Positions 35,601 to 41,757 of a stretch of 64,000 nucleotides of DNA are shown piece by piece. The notes beneath the pieces were generated by a model. It ran no database searches. It had not been told where the DNA came from and worked only from the letters and a program-made list of their open reading frames with translations. The stretch lies in the NCBI GenBank assembly GCA_017999985.1, contig JAGNKU010000018.1, forward strand, positions 36,618 through 100,617, read 5' to 3'. The DNA is from Phycisphaerae bacterium (GTDB lineage Bacteria > Planctomycetota > Phycisphaerae > UBA1845 > Fen-1342). The position numbers were made by a program, and so were the translations under genes. Position 1 is the stretch's first letter. Each line of letters opens with the position of its first letter.

Positions 35601-36077
35601 GACTGGGTCATGGCGGTCCTGAGCGTACGCCGGCACGCGTTCACCGTCCCACGTGGCGGCGAGCCCGGGTATCCGCAGGACCGGCTGATCTTCTACGCGT
35701 GGACAAAGCCGACCACGATGATGTGCAACGAGCAGAGCTTTTCGAACGCGGAAATTGTTGCGCACGCGTTCAAGACGCTGGGGCGTGGTCCGCTGGTCGG
35801 TGCACGTACGGCCGGTGGCGTGATCAGCACCGGCAGCTACACGCTGATCGACGGCGCCCAGGTGCGCATCCCCGGCCGCGGGTGGTACACGTTGCCGGCG
35901 GGCGTCGATATGGAGAATAATGGCGCCGTGCCGGACGTCCAGGTACTCGTGACGCCGGCCGATGAGACCCAGGCGCGCCAGCCGCAGCTTGACGCCGCGA
36001 TCGCGGCGACGTTGGCGCAGCTGGCACGTCCCGCGACGCAGCCCTCGCCGGCAGAGCGTGCGCCCGAGGATCGGTAA
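32622..36077 (+). CDS. Tricorn-like protease: PD40 propellers + PDZ + S41
   Basis: A 1151-residue exported protease related to tricorn core protease. A signal peptide (1-25) is followed by two WD40-like beta-propellers of PD40 repeats (about 27-330 and 340-720) with many W-S-P/R-D-G motifs. A Pro/Ala/Thr-rich linker (about 560-625) interrupts the second. Then come a helical domain (about 750-830), PDZ (about 830-935) and the S41 domain (about 950-1120). The catalytic serine is in NEQSFSNAE, and V-V-D-V-R-N-N-G-G-G is the substrate-strand motif. It should degrade peptides in the periplasm after entry through the propeller. The frame is open upstream, but ATG 32622 begins the signal peptide. 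The amidase gene starts directly after its stop codon. Confidence 0.88.
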   Translation: MRWMRESSCALPLCAAVLSALATRPAAAAEVVFARHLALAPDGGTLAFCWAGDIWTVPSGGGAATRLTVHPANDRCPVWSRDGTRLAFASDRHGADNVFVMNRDGSALRRLTFSDRDEIPADWSPDDAWVYFHSRREGDMSREPRPFRVPAAGGQSWRVLDCHGASLRLSPDGARFAFVRGATLWGRRGYRGSAASDVWIHNTADDSFTQLTDFDGPDRDPQWDADGRTLYFLSERSGSANVWRQRLDGGPAEQITHMTGEDVRDFSLAADGRTLALTHWDKVYVLSPGDALARAVRITVPDDTPQNDVELRTFTKDADELAPSPDGKEIAVVVRGEVFVLQTQEDKPTRRVTEAAARERDVTWSPDGKALYFVSDQAGQEDIYRAVSAEQPPQPLSDSLRFRIERVTDDPAVEIDPAISPDGKQLAFVRGRGDLIVRDLASGQEQVRLTGWSRPRFQWSPDSRWLAYRREDREENADVWVGPADGHEPDVNVSQHPDFDGEPQWSADGQVLAFTSRRDGFDTDLYLVFLSRKLDESAPVEHDEYFKQQGEALKKRKPPKSVVASGPIALGGATSRPVESQPATNPTSAPGAPESAAGELAGKVRAWLKGFLEEPDKPDGDGKEQTRKKPAQKYEYELATCYQRIRRVTTLPGDQSAFALAPDGQTLAFASRHEGEEKVYTVKWNGKDTKRIVNDGARGLRWSLDGKRLLYLRGGVPQSCSDSGSDAKTHAFKAKLAIVRSEEAGQKFDDAVRQLGLYFYHPTMKGLDWAGLARKYRELALQTRTIHEFNEIFTLLLGELNASHLGISGPGAGGEEQVGQLGCQLDRAYTGPGLKVATVIPRTPADRAASRLVTGDVLLKVNGVPVGPEQALDAALINTVGDEVVVEYAPAAGRPTESAAAQPATAPATQPATRELVIRPISSGALAGLMYDAWVEQNRKYVEEHSGGRVGYLHIRGMDEGSFRVFERDLYAAGYGRDGLVVDVRNNGGGWTADWVMAVLSVRRHAFTVPRGGEPGYPQDRLIFYAWTKPTTMMCNEQSFSNAEIVAHAFKTLGRGPLVGARTAGGVISTGSYTLIDGAQVRIPGRGWYTLPAGVDMENNGAVPDVQVLVTPADETQARQPQLDAAIAATLAQLARPATQPSPAERAPEDR

Positions 36078-37256
36078 GTGCCCAGACGCAGAAAGCCACG
36101 GAAGGCGCGGCGCGGCGATGGCTGGTTCCTGCCCTGGCCCTACCTCATTGGGGCGCTGGTCGGCGGCGCGATCGTCGCGACTGCGCTGCTGTGGGTTGGC
36201 CAGCCGCTGCTGGACCGGCACCGGGCGAAGACGCTCCGACCACTGGACCCGCTGCGGACGCCCGCCCGGGAGTTCCCGTGGACCACGCATCCACCGGCGG
36301 CGTTCCCCGTGCCGCCCTACGCCCGCTTCCTGGAAGGCGTGCAGATCGTGTTGGACCCAGGGCACGTCGGGCAGCGTGATCCGGGGGGCACGTGGAAGCG
36401 CGGTCCAACGGGCCTGCGGGAAGCTGAAGTGAATTTGCGGGTTGCGCAGTTCCTGCGCGAATTCCTGGACGCGGTCGGCGCCAAGGTCGTGCTGACGCGC
36501 ACCGAGGACCGCAGCCTGGACCTGCCGGACAAGGAGGATTTCCGGCAGCGCGCGGCGGTGGCCAACGAGCTGCGCGCCGACCTGTTCCTCTCCATCCATC
36601 ACAACGCGAATGACAAGCCCGAGCCGAACTACACGTCCGTGTTCTATCACGGCGCGGCGGGAGACAATCCGGCCAGCGTGGCGGCGGGGCGCTTTCTGCT
36701 GGCCGGCCTGAATGACGCGCTGCGGCTGGAGACCCACCTCGAGTGCGCGTTGCTCAGCGACTTCGCCGTCTACGATCGCAACGGGTTCGCGGTGCTGCGC
36801 CTCGCCGAGGTGCCGGCCGTGCTGACGGAGGCCTCGTTTCATTCGAACCCGGAAGAGGAACGCCGCCTGCGGGATCCGGTGTACAACCGGCGCGAGGCGT
36901 ACGGGTTGTTCCTGGGGCTGGCGCGCTGGGCGCAGGCCGGGCTGCCGCGCGTGGCGCTGCTGGAGCCCGGCAATGGCGCGGCGAAGCGCGGCGGCGAAGC
37001 GACCGTCGGCCTGGATGACGGCCTCAGCGCGCGCGGCGGGTGGGGCGCTGATCAGAATCGCATTCTGCCGGACTCGGTCGTGGTCCGTGTGGACGGGCAG
37101 GCGGCGCGCTTCCGGCTGGACTTGGGCAAGCGTCAGCTCCGTGTCACGCTGCCGGCGGTGAAGGGCGACACCTGCACGTTATGGGTGGATTTCGAGAACG
37201 TGTTCGGCCAGCACGTGCTGCATCCGGAGCTGCGTGTATCGCTGCGGGGGCGCTGA
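36078..37256 (+). CDS. N-acetylmuramoyl-L-alanine amidase (Amidase_3), membrane-anchored
   Basis: A 392-residue zinc amidase that cuts the bond between MurNAc and the stem peptide. Zn ligands are His96 (LDPGH), Glu115 (GLREAEVNL) and His174 (SIHHN); the catalytic Glu is in LTEASFHSNP. A basic N-terminus and one TM helix (about 20-40) anchor it facing the periplasm. The catalytic domain covers about 85-295. About 95 residues of beta-rich C-terminal domain follow, of unknown role. The GTG at 36078 immediately follows the TAA of the tricorn-like protease, so the pair are translationally coupled. Presence of this enzyme fits a planctomycete with peptidoglycan. Confidence 0.9.
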   Translation: MPRRRKPRKARRGDGWFLPWPYLIGALVGGAIVATALLWVGQPLLDRHRAKTLRPLDPLRTPAREFPWTTHPPAAFPVPPYARFLEGVQIVLDPGHVGQRDPGGTWKRGPTGLREAEVNLRVAQFLREFLDAVGAKVVLTRTEDRSLDLPDKEDFRQRAAVANELRADLFLSIHHNANDKPEPNYTSVFYHGAAGDNPASVAAGRFLLAGLNDALRLETHLECALLSDFAVYDRNGFAVLRLAEVPAVLTEASFHSNPEEERRLRDPVYNRREAYGLFLGLARWAQAGLPRVALLEPGNGAAKRGGEATVGLDDGLSARGGWGADQNRILPDSVVVRVDGQAARFRLDLGKRQLRVTLPAVKGDTCTLWVDFENVFGQHVLHPELRVSLRGR

Positions 37257-37288
37257 TTTCTGCCGGGCCAATGCAGTTTCAGCGGCAG

Positions 37289-37341
37289 GGTGGTACGGGC
37301 GTCCGGCCCGTCGCACGAACGGGCAAGATGCCCATACCACC
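37289..37341. repeat. REPIN-like 53-bp element, copy 2
   Basis: Same layout as 13441-13493: GGTGGT (37289-37294), 17-nt hairpin ACGGGC-gtccg-GCCCGT (37295-37311), 7-nt linker, 17-nt hairpin ACGGGC-aagat-GCCCAT (37319-37335), ACCACC (37336-37341). It also lies between convergent genes, 32 bp after the amidase stop. Confidence 0.75.
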
Positions 37342-37454
37342 GCAAAGGAAAGCGGCCCGTCACCTCGCGATGACAGGCCGCGTTGAAGGCGAAACAGCAG
37401 GCCGTGTTTTCGATATGCTGCGTATCCGCCCGCACGACGGGCAGACCGGCCGAA

Positions 37455-37907
37455 CTACTTCCAGTTGTAGTTGGTGAACGGACGGGCCGTCGGGGTCTTG
37501 GTCGTGGCGACCAGCCAGCAGTTGCCCTTGCCGCGCGTGACATCCTTGATCGCGCTGCCAAAGCGGGTCCGCAGATAGCGATACGCCGCAGTGGGGCTGG
37601 TGTAGGCCCAACGGTTGCCGAAGTGGGTGCAGAAATCGCGATTGGTGAACTTGTACACCTGCACGCCGTTGTTGATGTACTTCATCCAGCGGTTCGCGGT
37701 CGTCGGCGAGATGATGGTCTTCTGGCCGGTGCCCGTGAACTGGCTGTAGACGTTCCAGTATGAACCCATCCGCCACTGGCACTCGTTCCGCATGCCCCGA
37801 TACTTCGGCGAGTTGCACGAATAGCTCGTCGTGGTCCGGGTGAAACGCTTGCCAGTGCGATAGGTCTTGCCGTAGTTCCTGCGGGAAGTCATCTTTCTCG
37901 GTGGCAT
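37455..37907 (-). CDS. Small basic Tyr/Thr/Arg-rich orphan protein
   Basis: A 150-residue product from ATG 37907, with GGAG six to seven bases upstream. It is strongly basic and unusually rich in Tyr, Thr, Arg and Asn, with few acidic residues and four Cys. Trp and aromatic residues recur (CQWRMGSYWNVY, GNRWAYTSPTAAYRYLR). There is no signal peptide, TM helix or known motif. Its amino-acid make-up and lower GC differ from the neighbours, which may indicate recent acquisition or a nucleic-acid-binding role. A DNA/RNA-binding or phage-derived protein is possible, but nothing decides it. Confidence 0.6.
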   Translation of the reverse strand: MPPRKMTSRRNYGKTYRTGKRFTRTTTSYSCNSPKYRGMRNECQWRMGSYWNVYSQFTGTGQKTIISPTTANRWMKYINNGVQVYKFTNRDFCTHFGNRWAYTSPTAAYRYLRTRFGSAIKDVTRGKGNCWLVATTKTPTARPFTNYNWK

Positions 37908-38174
37908 AGGGCTCTCCACTTGGGCCTGCTGCGGTTCGCCGTGAAAAAACTCTCCTCCGAGTTATCGGGTAACTGGTCCGGCGAATTGAATAACGACGGC
38001 GCAAATTCCGACGGCTCGGGAACCCCGGGCCGCCCCTGTCGCTCCGCGCGCCGGGCCGGCGGGGCACGCGCCAACCGACTCGCCCGCCGGCTATGATTGA
38101 GGTACACTGCCGCAGCGCGGCGTCCGGGGCCGCGGCGCAGCGACCACGGCCGGCATTGCACGGAGGTTGGCACG

Positions 38175-39791
38175 ATGCGGATAGATTGGCGACGTCAGGC
38201 CCTCGCCCGGCGGTCCGCGCCGCTCCGGCGGGGCTTACTGGTCAGCGGCCTGCTGGGCGTCCTGCTGGCGCTGAGCATCCCGCTGGCAGCACAGCCGGCC
38301 ACTCGGCCCAGCCGCGGAGCCGTGCTGCCGATCCGCGGCGTCATCGATGACATCATGCGCGACAGCCTCGAACGGCGAATCGCCGATGCGCGGGCCGACG
38401 GGGCGACGACCATCATCTTCGAGATGGACACGCCCGGGGGCGCCGTGACCAGCGCCCTTGGCATCTGCCGGCTGATCAAGAATCTCCCGCCGGAAATCCG
38501 CACCGTAGCCTGGGTCCATCCCGAGGCGTACAGCGCCGGGGCGATGATCTCGGTGGCCTGCCGCGAGATTTGGATGAGCCCTTCGTCTTCGATCGGCGAC
38601 TGTGCGCCCATCATGGTCACGCCCGTCGGCGGCGTCACCGAACTCGGCGACGCCGAACGCGCCAAGGCCGAGAGCCCCATCCTCCAGGAATTCCGCGACT
38701 CGGCCGTGCGCAATGGTTATGACCAGTTGCTCTCGCGGGCCATGGTGGCCGTCGGCGAGGAAGTTTGGTGGCTGGAGAACGTGAGCGATCCCGGAGAGCG
38801 GCGTTTCGTTACCACCGCCGAGAAGACCAAGCTGATCGATGATGTAGCGGCCGACGAGCGCGCCTGGAAGCCGGTCGAGAGCTACACGGACGCCATGACC
38901 GGCAAGGTTATCACAGTGACGCAGCCCGTCGACCGCGCCAACGAGCTGCTGACCATGTCACAATACGACGCAGTCGCGTTCGGCTTCGCGCGCGGCATCG
39001 CCAGCAGCCTCGATGACCTGTCGCAGAAGCTCGACCTGGCCGCGACACCGAAGGTGTACGAGAAGACCGGCTGGGAAGGTTTCGCGATGTGGCTCAATAG
39101 TCCGCTGATCCGCGGAATCCTACTGGTCATTGTGATGATCGGGGCCTACATGGAGTTCCAGTCGCCGGGGCTGATCCTGCCCGGCGTAACCGCCCTGATC
39201 GCCCTGGTCGTGTTCCTGGCCGCCCCCTACGCCGCCGGCCTCGCCAGCATCTGGACCATCATCGTCTTTGTGATCGGGGCGGTGCTCCTGGCGGTCGAGA
39301 TATTCGTCATCCCCGGGTTCGGCATCGCCGGAATCCTGGGCATTCTGCTGATCGTTGTGGCGCTGCTGGCGTCATTCGTGCCCGCGGAGCCCGAGGCGCC
39401 GACGTTCTCGCTGCCGAGCCTGCAGGGCACCTGGGACGGTCTCGTGACCGGGCTGAAGGTGCTTATCGGCAGCATCGTCATCTCGATGGTGGGCATGGTG
39501 CTGGTGGCGCGCTACCTGCCTCGCTCGCGCATGGTGGCCGGCGTGATCTCGGCCAACCCGCAGGGCGCGGCGTTGGCAATTTCTGATGCGCATCCCGACG
39601 TGGCCCAGGTGGGCGACGTGGGCGTGGTAACTGGTGACCTCCGCCCCGGCGGCCAGGCGCGTTTCGGCCAGGAAGTGGTTGACGTACAGAGCCAGGGCGA
39701 ATACATCGAGGCGGGTCGGCGCGTGCAGGTGATCCGCCGCGCCGGAATGACGATCGTGGTCGAGCCGCTGCCGCACGATGGCACGGCCTGA
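38175..39791 (+). CDS. NfeD-family membrane protease (ClpP-like/SppA-like + NfeD)
   Basis: A 538-residue protein of the long NfeD class: signal/TM (about 18-40), a ClpP-like serine protease domain (about 45-280), three or four TM helices (about 295-390), a further TM (about 420-440) and a C-terminal OB-fold NfeD domain (about 455-535). The catalytic Ser120 lies in AYSAGAMI, with oxyanion-hole T-P-G-G-A at 86-90. Long NfeD proteases are paired with flotillin-like proteins, as here: floA begins 30 bp downstream. GGAGG lies eight bases before ATG 38175. They are thought to act in membrane-domain protein quality control. Confidence 0.9.
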   Translation: MRIDWRRQALARRSAPLRRGLLVSGLLGVLLALSIPLAAQPATRPSRGAVLPIRGVIDDIMRDSLERRIADARADGATTIIFEMDTPGGAVTSALGICRLIKNLPPEIRTVAWVHPEAYSAGAMISVACREIWMSPSSSIGDCAPIMVTPVGGVTELGDAERAKAESPILQEFRDSAVRNGYDQLLSRAMVAVGEEVWWLENVSDPGERRFVTTAEKTKLIDDVAADERAWKPVESYTDAMTGKVITVTQPVDRANELLTMSQYDAVAFGFARGIASSLDDLSQKLDLAATPKVYEKTGWEGFAMWLNSPLIRGILLVIVMIGAYMEFQSPGLILPGVTALIALVVFLAAPYAAGLASIWTIIVFVIGAVLLAVEIFVIPGFGIAGILGILLIVVALLASFVPAEPEAPTFSLPSLQGTWDGLVTGLKVLIGSIVISMVGMVLVARYLPRSRMVAGVISANPQGAALAISDAHPDVAQVGDVGVVTGDLRPGGQARFGQEVVDVQSQGEYIEAGRRVQVIRRAGMTIVVEPLPHDGTA

Positions 39792-39821
39792 TCCAGGGCC
39801 CATCAACACGAGGGAGACCGT

Positions 39822-40877
39822 ATGCCAGAACTACTTCTGCTGGCGGCCAAGTCCGAGGCCGGCCAATGGCTGTGGATCGTCGGTGGGATCATCATCGTCA
39901 TCATCGCGCTGGCGTTTTTCGCGCTGATTGCGAATTTCGGCCGGCTGTGGGTGACGGCGTGGTCCGCCAAATCGCAGATCGCCATGCGCGAGCTGCTGGG
40001 AATGTGGCTGCGCAAGGTGAACAGCACGGTCATCGTGCTGACCAAGATCCAGGCGTGGAAGGCCGGGCTGACCGACATCTCCACCGAGGACCTGGAGAAC
40101 CACTACCTCGCGCGCGGCCGCGTGCCGAATGTCATCCAGGCGCTGATCTCGGCCCAGCGGGCGAAGATTCCTCTCGACTTCCGCACGGCCTGCGCGATCG
40201 ACCTCGCCGGCCGCGACATCGTCGACGCCGTCCATACGAGCGTGAATCCCAAGGTGATCGACTGCCCGAGCCCGGCCGCCGGCCGCACGACGATCGACGC
40301 GGTCGCGAAGGACGGCATCCAGCTCAAGGTAAAGGCCCGGGTGACGGTGCGCACCAATATCCAACGGCTCGTCGGCGGTGCCACCGAAGAGACCATCATC
40401 GCACGTGTCGGCGAAGGCATCGTGTCCGCGATCGGCTCGGCCGGGTCGCACAAGGAGGTGCTGGAGAACCCCGACCGCATCTCCAAGGCGGTCCTCCACA
40501 AGGGGCTCGACGCCGGCACTGCGTTCGAGATCCTCTCGATCGACATCGCCGACGTGGACGTGGGCGACAACATCGGCGCCCGCCTGCAGGCGGACCAGGC
40601 CGAAGCGGACAAGAAGCGGTTCCAAGCCGAGGCCGAGAAGCGCCGGGCGATGGCCATCGCCCAGGAGCAGGAGAACAGCGCCCAGGTCGAAGCCAACCGC
40701 GCCCTGGTCGTGCTCGCCGAGGCGGAGATTCCGAAGGCGATGGCCGAAGCGTTCCGCTCCGGCAATCTCGGGATCATGGATTATTACAGGCTGAAGAACA
40801 TCCAGGCGGACACGGGCATGCGCGACTCCATCGCCGGGCGCGGGCCGGCCGAGCCGAGCAAGCCGAAGACTGAATAG
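39822..40877 (+). CDS. floA: Flotillin-like protein FloA
   Basis: A 351-residue flotillin-like scaffold protein of bacterial lipid microdomains (FloA, formerly UPF0365/YqfA). It has one N-terminal membrane hairpin/helix (about 17-37), a PHB/SPFH domain (about 60-230) with [18 protein letters not shown] and [21 protein letters not shown], and a C-terminal coiled region with E-A-rich repeats ([16 protein letters not shown]). A strong GAGGGAG ribosome-binding site precedes ATG 39822. It sits between nfeD (30 bp upstream) and a small Pro-rich partner (5 bp downstream), a typical floA operon. Confidence 0.95.
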   Translation: MPELLLLAAKSEAGQWLWIVGGIIIVIIALAFFALIANFGRLWVTAWSAKSQIAMRELLGMWLRKVNSTVIVLTKIQAWKAGLTDISTEDLENHYLARGRVPNVIQALISAQRAKIPLDFRTACAIDLAGRDIVDAVHTSVNPKVIDCPSPAAGRTTIDAVAKDGIQLKVKARVTVRTNIQRLVGGATEETIIARVGEGIVSAIGSAGSHKEVLENPDRISKAVLHKGLDAGTAFEILSIDIADVDVGDNIGARLQADQAEADKKRFQAEAEKRRAMAIAQEQENSAQVEANRALVVLAEAEIPKAMAEAFRSGNLGIMDYYRLKNIQADTGMRDSIAGRGPAEPSKPKTE

Positions 40878-40882
40878 CAGAC

Positions 40883-41467
40883 ATGCTGACGCTGATTCCA
40901 GAAACGTGGTGCCTCGCCGCCGACGAAACGGGGACGGAGGAGCTGCTGAAGCTCGGCTTCGGCATACTGATCCTCGTCCTCGCGGCACTGGCGCAGCACT
41001 GGAAATCCGGCAAGAAGGAGCGATCGCAGCCGGCGCCGACACGGCCGGCTCCGCTCCCGCGGCCGAGGCAGCCCAAGCCCACGCCGCGGGAAGCAGAGGC
41101 CGAACTCATGGTGACGGTGCCGCTTCCGCCGCGCCCACCGATGCCACGACCCCCCATCGCTCGGCCGGCACCGCCGACCCGTCCCCAGGCGGAGCCGACC
41201 ATCGAGGTCTATACGCCGGAGCGACTGCGCCGCAGCGTACGGCAGCGCAAAGTCCAGCAGGTAATGCCGGAAGCACCCCCGGTGCCCATAGCGAGCGCAG
41301 CTACCCTGGTCGCGCGGCCCGCGCCAAAGCCGACTGCCCCTGTGCCGACCGGCTCCCATCAGCAGCTCCTGCATATGTTGCGCAATCGAACGGACCTGCG
41401 GACGGCGTTCGTGTTATCGGAAATCCTGGCGCCGCCGGTGGCGTTGCGGGAGGATCGGCCGCGGTGA
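40883..41467 (+). CDS. Pro-rich membrane protein of the nfeD-floA operon
   Basis: A 194-residue protein with an N-terminal membrane helix (about 21-37), a long Pro/Arg/Ala-rich disordered linker (about 45-165), and a short conserved-looking C-terminal helix, LRTAFVLSEILAPPVALRE. It starts five bases after floA, so it is co-translated. The short C-terminal motif on a long flexible arm suggests a binding peptide that recruits or is recruited by FloA/NfeD, but this is inference. The motif is unlike the linker and is the part most likely under selection. Polyproline runs make it a plausible EF-P client. Confidence 0.7.
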   Translation: MLTLIPETWCLAADETGTEELLKLGFGILILVLAALAQHWKSGKKERSQPAPTRPAPLPRPRQPKPTPREAEAELMVTVPLPPRPPMPRPPIARPAPPTRPQAEPTIEVYTPERLRRSVRQRKVQQVMPEAPPVPIASAATLVARPAPKPTAPVPTGSHQQLLHMLRNRTDLRTAFVLSEILAPPVALREDRPR

Positions 41468-41507
41468 ACTTTTGCCGCGATCTGTTCGGCCATGAGACAC
41501 CGGACTA

Positions 41508-41559
41508 TGGGGGACGGGCCTCCGGCCTGTCTGATGACCGACCAGAGGTCGGTCCCCCA
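41508..41559. repeat. REPIN-like 52-bp element, copy 3 (different sequence)
   Basis: TGGGGG (41508-41513) pairs with CCCCCA (41554-41559). Inside are two 17-nt hairpins: ACGGGCC-tcc-GGCCTGT (41514-41530) and ACCGACC-aga-GGTCGGT (41537-41553), with a 6-nt linker. The outer stem and hairpin sequences differ from copies 1 and 2, but the layout 6+17+6+17+6 is the same. Confidence 0.7.
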
Positions 41560-41613
41560 GAACCAATATGCGGCGTACTCCCCGTTGCCAGCCACCTGAC
41601 CCAATCTTTCGGT

Positions 41614-41641
41614 TTGCGCCGTACGCCGTCGCGGATAAACT
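41614..41641 (+). promoter_or_regulatory. Candidate promoter for valS
   Basis: TTGCGC (41614-41619), 16-bp spacer, TAAACT (41636-41641), about 115 bp before the valS start. No T-box-like leader was recognised between it and the ATG. Confidence 0.35.
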
Positions 41642-41757
41642 AGGGGTCTTTTGAAGCTCAACCCGATGCACCCGCGCCGAGCCGCGAGAGTTTCGGCGTG
41701 GGCGGTGTCGTATTCACGCGCCGCGTGAATCCGTGCCCGCGGCGCCAGGGAGCACGT

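Noticed and set aside
41560..41757. T-box riboswitch upstream of valS
   Set aside because: No specifier-loop/antiterminator pattern or T-box core sequence is visible; T-boxes are also mainly a Firmicutes feature.
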